Shown: in pieces, positions 7,708 to 14,588 of the stretch
Numbering within the stretch: the first letter of the stretch is position 1
Layout: every line of letters begins with the position of its first letter
Origin: Burkholderiaceae bacterium
GTDB taxonomy: Bacteria; Pseudomonadota; Gammaproteobacteria; Burkholderiales; Burkholderiaceae
Direction: 5' to 3'
NCBI GenBank assembly: GCA_947372155.1
Contig: CANBSM010000014.1
Location: 1 to 19,082 of the forward strand
DNA length: 19,082 nt
Program-made: the position numbers and the translations under genes
The notes under the pieces: model-generated
What the model was told of the DNA's origin: nothing
Databases searched by the model: none
The model's input: only the letters and a program-made list of their open reading frames with translations

Positions 7708-8697
7708 ATGAAATTACGTAAATCACTATTTGCCAGTTTCTATGCTACTGCCGCATTAGGATTTTTGGCAGGCAATGCGTTCGCTGCAGACCCATATCCC
7801 AATAAGCCGGTCACATTAGTTGTGCCGTTTGCTGCCGGTGGACCTACAGACGCTGTTGCACGCCTGATTGCTGTGCCGATGGGCAAGGAATTGGGTCAAA
7901 CTGTCATTGTTGAAAATACGGTTGGTGCTGGTGGCACCATTGCAGCAACCCGTGTTGCACGCTCTGCTCCAGATGGCTACATGATTTTTATTCATCACAT
8001 GGGCATGGCTACAGCACCTGCTTTGTATAAAAAATTGAACTTTGACCCGATGAAGGACTTTGAATACATCGGCCAAGTTGTTGATGTGCCAATGGTGCTT
8101 TTGGGGCGCAAGAACTTCCCACCAAACAACTTTAAGGAGTTAGAAGCTTACATTAAGGTCAATAAAGAAAAAGTGACGCTGGCAAACGCTGGTCCTGGTG
8201 CAGTGTCACAGCTATGCGGTCTCTTATTCATGTCACGAGAAGGCGTGGAACTGACAACCGTTCCTTACAAAGGAACTGGCCCCGCTTTAACCGACTTACT
8301 TGGTGGCCAGGTTGACCTGCTCTGCGATCAAACTACACAGACCGTTCCTTATATTAAAGATGGTTTAGTTAAGGCCTACGGTGTTACCACACCTAAGCGC
8401 CTGCCAGCCCTAGCAAACATCCCTACTTTGGATGAGCAGGGCTTGAAAGGCTTTGATGTAAAAGTTTGGCACGGTATGTATGTTTCCAAAGGCACACCTC
8501 CTGCAGTCGTCGCTAAAATCAACAAGGCACTCAACGTTGCTTTGAACGATCCTGAAGTCAAGTCTCGTTTAGCGGAGTCCAATATTGAAATTGTTCCTCC
8601 AGCTAAGAGAACTCCAAAAGGCTTGCAAGAGCATCTTGAAGCAGAGATTAATAAATGGGGTCCTGTGATTCGTAAGGCTGGAGCCTACGCTGACTAA
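7708..8697 (+). CDS. Bug (TctC) family tripartite tricarboxylate transporter substrate-binding protein
   Basis: This 329-residue periplasmic receptor is of the Bug family, large in Burkholderiales, whose members bind carboxylic acids and related small ligands. A Sec signal peptide is clear (basic MKLRK, hydrophobic core, cleavage AFA|ADPYP near residue 26). The mature protein begins with the usual YPNKPVTLVVPFAAGGPTDA, then GKELGQTVIVENTVGAGGTIAA, SAPDGYM, and TVPYKGTGPALTDLLGGQVDL, all typical positions. No tctA or tctB membrane component lies in the window, so it either serves a distant permease or acts as a sensor. Its location after the hydratase, PrpD-family and CitE-type genes suggests that it binds the acid those enzymes consume. 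A strong terminator follows 17 bases after the stop. Confidence 0.93.
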   Translation: MKLRKSLFASFYATAALGFLAGNAFAADPYPNKPVTLVVPFAAGGPTDAVARLIAVPMGKELGQTVIVENTVGAGGTIAATRVARSAPDGYMIFIHHMGMATAPALYKKLNFDPMKDFEYIGQVVDVPMVLLGRKNFPPNNFKELEAYIKVNKEKVTLANAGPGAVSQLCGLLFMSREGVELTTVPYKGTGPALTDLLGGQVDLLCDQTTQTVPYIKDGLVKAYGVTTPKRLPALANIPTLDEQGLKGFDVKVWHGMYVSKGTPPAVVAKINKALNVALNDPEVKSRLAESNIEIVPPAKRTPKGLQEHLEAEINKWGPVIRKAGAYAD

Positions 8698-8714
8698 AGG
8701 CTTGCCTCAGAAAT

Positions 8715-8743
8715 AAAAAAGCCAGCGAGATGCTGGCTTTTTT
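8715..8743. terminator. bidirectional intrinsic terminator
   Basis: GCCAGC (8721-8726) and GCTGGC (8732-8737) form a perfect stem with a 5-base loop. It is flanked by an A run on the left and a T run on the right that extend the stem, so it works on both strands. It ends the fabI-to-Bug plus-strand run and the minus-strand DUF3300/Rap1a-like pair, which converge here. Confidence 0.9.
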
Positions 8744-8752
8744 ATTGAGCGC

Positions 8753-9121
8753 TTACTTGCATGGGTATTTAGCAGTAAAGAAGCGCATTAAGGTTTTGGC
8801 TGCCTTTTCTTGATTGAACTGAGGGTTTGCCTTTGTCCACTCCAGGAACTTTTGCAAAATCGCATTACGAGTCTCACTCTTGTTTGCAAAGCATATCGCC
8901 GGCTTAGCGTCCGGACGACGATTTGCTAGGTAGCCTTGATATACGCCCTCTCCAAAGCCAAAACAAAAACTACGGCCCTGCTCGTCATCGGGATTTTTGC
9001 AGAGCTCAACAAATGCAGCAGTACTGGCATCGTCTAAGGGTAGGTCCTTCTGCGCAAATACACTTGGAGTAAAGGAAAGGATGCATGTAATGAGTATGAA
9101 TGCAGCTCTTAATGTTTTCAT
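8753..9121 (-). CDS. small secreted protein resembling the Rap1a/Tai immunity-protein fold
   Basis: This 122-residue protein has a Sec signal peptide (cleavage VFA|Q near residue 23) and is presumably periplasmic. The mature part has four cysteines (41, 53, 77, 121), consistent with two disulfides. The arrangement of a Cys-containing segment with FCFGFGEGVYQGYL, then a CF...NAILQKFLEW segment and a terminal FTAKYPCK recalls the Rap1a/Tai family, known from immunity proteins against type VI secretion amidases. The resemblance is by eye and remote. No type VI effector or secretion gene lies nearby, and many members of this family are of unknown role. It lies 21 bases after the DUF3300 gene on the same strand and is probably cotranscribed with it; a terminator follows at once. 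Confidence 0.7.
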   Translation of the reverse strand: MKTLRAAFILITCILSFTPSVFAQKDLPLDDASTAAFVELCKNPDDEQGRSFCFGFGEGVYQGYLANRRPDAKPAICFANKSETRNAILQKFLEWTKANPQFNQEKAAKTLMRFFTAKYPCK

Positions 9122-9142
9122 AATTCTTTTCTCTTAATAAAG

Positions 9143-10417
9143 TTAACGTCTAAAACCGCCCATATGGCCACCACCAAATCCACTCATGCGACTGGCACCG
9201 CCGCCACCGCCGCTGAACCCACCCATATGTCCACCACCAAATCCACTATCTCGCCCTTCCCCACCAAAACTGCGTGAGCGATCTTGATTGCCATCAAAAC
9301 GCGCTTGATCGCGCAAAGCATTTTCTTGGGCAGCTTCACGGTATACATTAGGATCAGATCTGTCCATCTGGGCATCATTGCGCGCTTCTTGATTTAGGCG
9401 CGTTGCCTGATTTTTTTCTTGAGGGGTTGCATCTTTTTGAAAAGCATTATTGGCGCGTTGCTCATCCATTCTGGCTGCCTGCCTCTCCCCTGGAGTGGCA
9501 TTATTTTTCCAATCGTTTAGTAAGCGCTGTTGGTTAGCAATGTTTGCTGGTCCGATAATTGCCTGTGAAGGTACACGCCCTGACGCATTAATTGTTGTGG
9601 AATTAATCGTGCCATTGTTCCAATTGGGGGATGACCAGAAAGCATCTCCAATCGCAAAGCCTAGGCCAAAAGTCATCAGACCCCAAGCTGGGTCATAGAC
9701 AGGATATGGTGGGTACTCTGGATAGGGCCATGATCCATAAACAACCGTCGGGCTATAGCTTGGAACGTAAACCACTTTTGTATTGGCCGGGCTAATCAAG
9801 ACGTTACCACCCGCATCGGTAGTGACTGTAATTTGCTTATTGGACTTCAGGTTACCAGCCTTGATGGCCATTTTTCTAAGGACTTGAACCGCCTGCATTG
9901 TGTCAGCAGCCTGGAGCTTATAAGCATTACCAAGATTCTGGGTCCACTGTAATTTGCTACCCATCATATTGAATGCTTTTGGAAACGATATTAAGGATTT
10001 CACACTGTCGCTCCAACTTTGTGCCTTGAGCGCATTTTGTAGATCGTCACCCTTCAATGAAGCATTGCTAGTTCGCCAGTTATAGGCCTCAGCAACTTCT
10101 AAGGGGTACGTTGAGGCTAGAAGCATCAGTGAGAGTAAGGAGTCGGGATATAGCGCTATTGGCGAAACCAAGGACTGCAATTGCTCTGAAGAAATAGTTT
10201 GTGGACCTGCGTTATAGCCTGGATCCTGGGTATAGCTAGGACTGCCAGATCCGCCACTTTGCATATAACCCTGAGGATAATAATAGCCACTTGGTTGATA
10301 CTGCCCAGGATTCATAACGCATCCATTGAGAAGAGATCCTAAAGCGATCGATGCCAGCGTTAGCAATCCAACTTTTGTATTCTGCGCAGGAATACTTTTT
10401 TGACTTGTCTGCTTCAT
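9143..10417 (-). CDS. DUF3300 domain-containing putative lipoprotein
   Basis: This 424-residue envelope protein of unknown function carries a DUF3300 domain. The N-terminus has a hydrophobic signal ending in SLLNGC (Cys33), a plausible lipobox, so it is probably lipid-anchored in an envelope membrane. A Tyr/Gly/Ser/Pro-rich linker (about 34-72) follows. The DUF3300 core starts near residue 78 and contains LVSPIALYPDSLLSLMLLAS (83-102), PLEVAEAYNW, and VVYVPSYSPTVVYGSWPYP (215-233). A Gln/Asn/Arg-rich charged region comes next, then a C-terminal Gly-rich tail in which a GFGGGHMGGF unit occurs twice; the matching DNA repeat is listed separately. GAGG sits 5 bases before the ATG. The gene lies 75 bases after the membrane-protein gene with no terminator between them, so readthrough from that operon is possible. 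Confidence 0.85.
   Translation of the reverse strand: MKQTSQKSIPAQNTKVGLLTLASIALGSLLNGCVMNPGQYQPSGYYYPQGYMQSGGSGSPSYTQDPGYNAGPQTISSEQLQSLVSPIALYPDSLLSLMLLASTYPLEVAEAYNWRTSNASLKGDDLQNALKAQSWSDSVKSLISFPKAFNMMGSKLQWTQNLGNAYKLQAADTMQAVQVLRKMAIKAGNLKSNKQITVTTDAGGNVLISPANTKVVYVPSYSPTVVYGSWPYPEYPPYPVYDPAWGLMTFGLGFAIGDAFWSSPNWNNGTINSTTINASGRVPSQAIIGPANIANQQRLLNDWKNNATPGERQAARMDEQRANNAFQKDATPQEKNQATRLNQEARNDAQMDRSDPNVYREAAQENALRDQARFDGNQDRSRSFGGEGRDSGFGGGHMGGFSGGGGGASRMSGFGGGHMGGFRR
9159..9184. repeat. 26-base direct repeat, copy 1, in the DUF3300 C-terminal tail
   Basis: This 26-base block begins CCCATATGGCCACC on the plus strand and recurs at 9222-9247 with a single G/T difference. On the coding strand it encodes the Ser-Gly-Phe-Gly-Gly-Gly-His-Met-Gly unit of the tail. 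It looks like a tandem-type internal duplication of the low-complexity C-terminus. Confidence 0.8.
9222..9247. repeat. 26-base direct repeat, copy 2, in the DUF3300 C-terminal tail
   Basis: This is the second copy of the block at 9159-9184, identical at 25 of 26 bases. The two copies flank a GGT/GGC-rich stretch coding for consecutive glycines, a likely site for slippage or recombination that would change tail length between strains. Confidence 0.8.
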
Positions 10418-10492
10418 ATCTGCCTCAGCATTATTCTAAATAAATAGCTCACTAGATTCACCCTACTCTACTACTTTGCAATGAATTGGGCA

Positions 10493-11107
10493 TTAACCCG
10501 GTCTGAATAAGTATCCAGAGCGAGCCTTATCTCTACGCCTTCTATAGATGGCCCCAATAAGAGCAAACAGAGCCCAAATAGCCAAGAATGGGTCAAGCAA
10601 GTAATCCCAAAGGTTGGCCGACTCATGCCAGTGGACTGTCCAAGCCAGAATAGCGATAGCAATAATCCATACGCCCTTTGTCCAGCCTGCCAATCCACAC
10701 ACCAAGGCAAAACAAAGCACTGCAACCAAGAGGGCAATAGATCCATAACCCCATGCGTAAGGATCAATCATTCCCACGCCTAAGGCAAATGGATAAAAAC
10801 ATAATGAGATGATGGCAACTGCAAATTTGAAAGTAATCGGCGCAGGCTTATTAACAGGCAGCAATGCGCTCCATAGCAATAAAGTCAAAACAATACTCAG
10901 ATCACCACTGAATCCACGAACATAGGCAACCAAAGGTAGATTCATACCTAGTGGCCAAAACAGAATATTGCCAAACAGAAGGACTAAAAACACTTTTAAG
11001 ACAATCGGAAAAGCATTTGGAGAAAACTTTTGCAAAAGCCAAATACCCACTACTGCGCACGAAATCGATAACTCGATCAAGGCAATGAGTTGCATGAACT
11101 GATTCAT
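10493..11107 (-). CDS. polytopic inner-membrane protein of unknown function
   Basis: I do not recognise this 204-residue protein. It is strongly hydrophobic, with about seven predicted membrane segments (near residues 6-25, 35-53, 68-84, 92-112, 120-140, 145-160 and 170-188), and ends in a cytoplasmic-type basic tail with YRRRRDKAR. Notable residues at segment ends include DPYAWGYG and the aromatic/His cluster WTVHWHESANLWDY in the last loop. Its ATG overlaps the stop of the upstream BNR-protein gene by one base (TAATG), so it is the third gene of a tightly coupled operon with a glycosyltransferase and a sialidase-like protein. A role in handling or flipping an envelope glycan or lipid intermediate is possible, but only by association. 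Confidence 0.75.
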   Translation of the reverse strand: MNQFMQLIALIELSISCAVVGIWLLQKFSPNAFPIVLKVFLVLLFGNILFWPLGMNLPLVAYVRGFSGDLSIVLTLLLWSALLPVNKPAPITFKFAVAIISLCFYPFALGVGMIDPYAWGYGSIALLVAVLCFALVCGLAGWTKGVWIIAIAILAWTVHWHESANLWDYLLDPFLAIWALFALIGAIYRRRRDKARSGYLFRPG

Positions 11108-12342
11108 TATTGCGCCTCCGGGTGTGATGCATCGGCTTCGAGCGAATGCGCTTTACTGAAGGCCTGCTTCAACCATGCACCAGAGAAATAACGATGGCGA
11201 ATCTTTTTACGGTCCCAGGTATAAACCAGATGAGCATCGTCACCATCCACCGTGATCAAGTAAGGATATGAGAATTCCTTACGTTGAGCTTCAGGCAGCG
11301 CCTCGTCATCCTCTAAGACCTCAACCATCTGCCACTGTGCAGATCGCGCATCGCTCATTAGCAAAACTAGTCGGTAGCGGCCTGCTTCAATATTATTCAA
11401 TACTAAAATGCGAGCGCCATTTTTTAATATGAGCCCAGTGACTGCAGAGTTGGGATTAGCAATTGCCAAATCTTCTGAGAGCTGCCATGTTTGACCCGCA
11501 TTTTGGGTATGGCTCACAGGAATCTGTTTTGGCAAGCCTGCGCTGCGTGTTTGTCGGAAATAAGCGCTAGCATCTTGCGCATCATTTACAAATACGAGCG
11601 GCTGAATCGCGCTACGACCAGAGCTCATGCGACGTTTATCGATAACTTGCCCTGCTTCCACCCTTAAGAACTCTCCAAAACGACCTACCCATTCATGATA
11701 AGCAGGCAGTCCCAATAAGCCATCGGCGAACATGACGTTAGGGGATTTCACGAGGGTGCTTAGATTCAACAAAGGGGAGCTAATAAGGCGCTGCGGATTA
11801 CTCCATGTTGAGCCTTCATCATCAGAAGTGATTACAGAAATTGAACTTCCAGCCCAACCACCAACAGAAACAGTCACGAAAAATAATTGCAGACGTCCAT
11901 CAGCCAATCTAGCAGGGACAGGATTACCCAGCTTGGCGATATAACGTGAAAGGCCTTTCTCTGCACTAATCCGGTCCATCACAACAGTGGGCACACTCCA
12001 GCTGGAGAGTTTGGAGTCGTATACAGAGCTGTAGATAGATACATCCGCAGCACCTTCGCGACTACCAGCAAACCAGAATGCTCTTACTGCGCCATCCTTG
12101 AGGGTAATCATGGAGGCTGCATGCACTGAGGCAGCGCCTGTATCAGGTAACCAATTGGATAGAGGCATTGGAACACTAGCCTTGATAGTGCTCTTTGGCT
12201 TTGTTACCGCAGGCTCATCAATCGCTTCAATAGCCTGAAAAGAAGGAGCGGCAAATGGTGCCCATGGTGGACGACTATCAATATGCAGAAAGCCAATCAC
12301 TGCAGCAAGCAACAGAAAACACAGCGCAATGACACGACTCAT
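11107..12342 (-). CDS. membrane-anchored BNR-repeat (sialidase-like fold) protein
   Basis: This 411-residue protein has a short N-terminal hydrophobic segment (about residues 4-20, VIALCFLLLAAVIGFLH) that would act as an anchor or signal, then a beta-propeller of the BNR_2/neuraminidase-like family in the periplasm. Family blocks include FWFAGSREGAADVSIYSSVY (89-108), GNPVPARLADGRLQLFF (139-155), an Asp-box at TSDDEGSTWS (172-181), a second degenerate one at SHTQNAGQTWQL (277-288), and SYPYLITVDGDDAHLVYTWD (358-377). No FRIP motif of classical sialidases is seen, so hydrolysis of sialic acid should not be assumed. The ATG overlaps the stop of the glycosyltransferase gene (ATGA) and its own stop overlaps the next gene. 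Likely role: binding or trimming a glycan made or transferred by the upstream enzyme. Confidence 0.82.
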   Translation of the reverse strand: MSRVIALCFLLLAAVIGFLHIDSRPPWAPFAAPSFQAIEAIDEPAVTKPKSTIKASVPMPLSNWLPDTGAASVHAASMITLKDGAVRAFWFAGSREGAADVSIYSSVYDSKLSSWSVPTVVMDRISAEKGLSRYIAKLGNPVPARLADGRLQLFFVTVSVGGWAGSSISVITSDDEGSTWSNPQRLISSPLLNLSTLVKSPNVMFADGLLGLPAYHEWVGRFGEFLRVEAGQVIDKRRMSSGRSAIQPLVFVNDAQDASAYFRQTRSAGLPKQIPVSHTQNAGQTWQLSEDLAIANPNSAVTGLILKNGARILVLNNIEAGRYRLVLLMSDARSAQWQMVEVLEDDEALPEAQRKEFSYPYLITVDGDDAHLVYTWDRKKIRHRYFSGAWLKQAFSKAHSLEADASHPEAQ

Positions 12343-14060
12343 CTACAGACATCCTTTAAGTTTGTGAGATCTGGATTAGGTGCAGGTGTAGAAACCAAAT
12401 ACTCATTGACAAATAAATGCCTGCCAATCTGACCCATCAGCATCTCCTGAATTTCTTCATTAGAGTGACGCGCCCTCATTTCCATTCTTTTCCCAACAAT
12501 CTGACAAGATTCACAAAGTGCAGGCTGGATACCCAATGGAACATGTACCGCTACCAAGGGATAGCTGGCTGTTAATGCTGCAACATCAGAAGCGTCCTTG
12601 GCCAAATAACCATGCAACTTTGCAGTTGGCAACAACAAACGATATTCCTCGTCCTTGGCTCGATAGTCACAAGGAATCCAAACATCCTTGCCTTGTAATT
12701 GGGCAATCGTTTCTGCAGAGTAACGCCCTAAACGCCCCTCTAATGGGGCAAGGCTACTGGTCAACGCACAGTAAACCAAAAAGCAGGCTGCCAAGGCAAA
12801 TGTTTTGGTAACGCTTGGCCTAAATAAACCCAATAAGACAAGCAATATTCCCGCCGCCATGAGAATCCAGTGGCAATATGTATACGTCCATACCCCAGCA
12901 TCACCCATAAATGGTGATAACTGCAAATTGATGCCAATCCAAAGCAGTAGCGACAGAACCAGCAATTGCAATAGCAAGGCAATGCGGAAACCCCATAGAG
13001 GTAATTTATCCCAGTACAAGGCAATCAGTGCGGCAAAGGCCGGCATCACTGGCAAAAGGTAACGGCCTGAGCGCTGACTAGGAACACTGAACACAACGAA
13101 GAATGCTGCAATTAACAGGAGTAATAACACCTCTTCTAAATTCAGGAAGCGACGTCTACGCCAGCATTGCAACAAACTCGAAATCAATACAAAGCTAAAC
13201 AGACCTGCATTGGCAATCGTTGTCAGAAATAAAAGCCAAATGCTGTCTCCGCCTCGCAGCAAATCCATCAAATAACTAGACTGGCGCGCAGCAAATTTAC
13301 CGGCATTCTCACCCAGCACAAATTCTTTCCAGACAGCTTCTGGATAAGGATCTACAGCAAACCACAAGGCAAATACACCCAGAGCTAGCACAGCAATCAG
13401 GATTAACTTATATAGGTCACGGATGAGTACCTGCGGAATGCTCCACTGCCGCCAGCGCCAATAATAGAGGCCCAAAGCAAAGGACGCTGGAACAATGTAG
13501 GCGAATGATTTTGCAAACAGCGCAATACCAATACATACCCCTGCCATCAATGGGAAAAAGAATTTGGATTCAAACGCACCCTTACCCCAATACAACATTG
13601 CCATAAATGGCAGCGATATCCAAAAGACTTCCGGGGGATCCGCTAAGAATGGCCGGCCATAACGATAAGTCGCAAAAAAGGAAAGCCAAACTAATGCTGC
13701 CAACATTCCAGTTTGCGTTTTCCCACTAAAACGTCGCACCGCTAAAAATAAGAAAAATGCCGTAAGTCCGGTATATAAAACACTGGGCCAACGTAAGTCC
13801 GCTAGATTCCATTCACTTGCCCAATGCGTGCTGGCAATGCCCTGCCAAAAAATGAGTGGCGGCTTTGTATTTTTGATGCCATCCATTTCAGACTGGAGGG
13901 GTAACCAGTGGCCTGAATCTGACGTCATCCGCACAATGTGCATATAGGGGTATTCATCACCGTTTTTAGGTGCAAATCGGCTATCCAAACCATAAAGGTA
14001 GGTAAATACGCCCAAAAGGAGTATCAATAGGGCTGAACGGTAAGAAAATGAAGCTCTCAT
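12339..14060 (-). CDS. ArnT/PMT-like (GT39/GT83) membrane glycosyltransferase
   Basis: This 573-residue integral membrane enzyme is of the GT-C fold; the family transfers a sugar from a polyprenyl-phosphate donor to lipid A, protein or another envelope acceptor on the periplasmic side. The first membrane segment is followed by the acidic motif KNGDEYPYMHIV (32-43, catalytic-type Asp-Glu at 35-36) and then KNTKPPLIFW (63-72), matching the ArnT-type loop. Further elements are DLRWPSVLYTG and a long series of membrane helices up to about residue 440. A soluble C-terminal part (about 450-573) includes CDYRAKDEEYRLLLP and two close cysteines in LCESC. No arnB/arnC/arnA genes are near, so aminoarabinose transfer is not supported. 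It is the first gene of an overlapping three-gene operon. No Shine-Dalgarno sequence is evident before the ATG. Confidence 0.85.
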   Translation of the reverse strand: MRASFSYRSALLILLLGVFTYLYGLDSRFAPKNGDEYPYMHIVRMTSDSGHWLPLQSEMDGIKNTKPPLIFWQGIASTHWASEWNLADLRWPSVLYTGLTAFFLFLAVRRFSGKTQTGMLAALVWLSFFATYRYGRPFLADPPEVFWISLPFMAMLYWGKGAFESKFFFPLMAGVCIGIALFAKSFAYIVPASFALGLYYWRWRQWSIPQVLIRDLYKLILIAVLALGVFALWFAVDPYPEAVWKEFVLGENAGKFAARQSSYLMDLLRGGDSIWLLFLTTIANAGLFSFVLISSLLQCWRRRRFLNLEEVLLLLLIAAFFVVFSVPSQRSGRYLLPVMPAFAALIALYWDKLPLWGFRIALLLQLLVLSLLLWIGINLQLSPFMGDAGVWTYTYCHWILMAAGILLVLLGLFRPSVTKTFALAACFLVYCALTSSLAPLEGRLGRYSAETIAQLQGKDVWIPCDYRAKDEEYRLLLPTAKLHGYLAKDASDVAALTASYPLVAVHVPLGIQPALCESCQIVGKRMEMRARHSNEEIQEMLMGQIGRHLFVNEYLVSTPAPNPDLTNLKDVCR

Positions 14061-14068
14061 ACCTATAG

Positions 14069-14097
14069 TTTATAGGGCTTATGGGAAATCCCAATAA
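14069..14097 (-). promoter_or_regulatory. promoter candidate for the glycosyltransferase operon
   Basis: On the minus strand, TATAAA (14074-14069, 5/6 to the -10 consensus) is preceded by TTATTG (14097-14092, poor -35) at 17 bases. Transcription would begin almost at the ATG (14060), giving a leaderless or very short-leader mRNA, which agrees with the missing ribosome binding site. The -35 is weak. Confidence 0.28.
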
Positions 14098-14172
14098 AAC
14101 CAAAGTTACCCATATTTTCGAATGAGCTTATGAAAAATGCATCTGAAATATGTGCCCAATTTCAACACTATC

Positions 14173-14202
14173 TTGATTAAGATACTAGCAAAGCAATATG
14201 TA
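14173..14202 (+). promoter_or_regulatory. weak promoter candidate for fccAB
   Basis: This lies in the AT-rich 181-base gap between the divergent glycosyltransferase and cytochrome genes. TTGATT (14173-14178) is followed after 18 bases by TATGTA (14197-14202). The -35 is fair and the -10 poor. No other clear motif, hairpin or small reading frame stood out in the gap. Confidence 0.25.
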
Positions 14203-14241
14203 ATTCATTACCCAGAAATATTCTGAACGGAGATAGTCTTC

Positions 14242-14577
14242 ATGCGAGCACAGTTTTTAAAACCCGCAATCCTATGGTCAATTTATATTGGCATAAGTCA
14301 TTGGAGCACAAGCGCTCTTGCCCAAAATACTGAGGCAAATAATTTATACAAAAGTGGGCTTGCTGCCACTTGCGCAAACTGTCATGGAACGGACGGTAAG
14401 GGTGTAGTTGATGGTGGAATGCCATTGATCAACAACCTCACTAGCGAACAAATGCTGGCTCAACTGAAGGCATTCAAATCTGGTGCACGTGAAGGCACCA
14501 TCATGCCTCAACTAGCTAAAGGCTACTCAGACGAGCAACTCGAAACCATCGCCAATCAACTTGGTAAGAAACAATAA
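14242..14577 (+). CDS. fccA: monoheme cytochrome c, subunit of flavocytochrome c sulfide dehydrogenase
   Basis: This 111-residue periplasmic class I cytochrome c accepts electrons from the FccB flavoprotein. It has a Sec signal peptide (cleavage near ALA|Q, residues 27-28), one heme-attachment motif CANCH (44-48) and a probable distal Met88 in GTIMPQLAKGY. The motif CANCHGTDGKG and the closing YSDEQLETIANQLGK are typical of the small FccA/cytochrome c553-type domain. GGAG lies 9 bases before the ATG. The fccB ATG follows 11 bases after the stop, so the two are an operon. The single heme contrasts with the diheme FccA of some purple sulfur bacteria. Confidence 0.9.
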   Translation: MRAQFLKPAILWSIYIGISHWSTSALAQNTEANNLYKSGLAATCANCHGTDGKGVVDGGMPLINNLTSEQMLAQLKAFKSGAREGTIMPQLAKGYSDEQLETIANQLGKKQ

Positions 14578-14588
14578 GGAAGCACATC

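Noticed and set aside
8753..9121. Type VI secretion immunity gene with a nearby effector
   Set aside because: No amidase effector, Hcp, VgrG or other secretion gene lies in the window; the link is by remote family resemblance only.
10471..10767. 98-codon reading frame overlapping the membrane-protein gene in another frame
   Set aside because: It is a shadow of the seven-segment membrane protein, with no own ribosome binding site and no recognisable family.
12339..14060. arn operon for aminoarabinose-modified lipid A (polymyxin resistance)
   Set aside because: The transferase is only ArnT-like and none of arnA, arnB, arnC or arnD is in the window.
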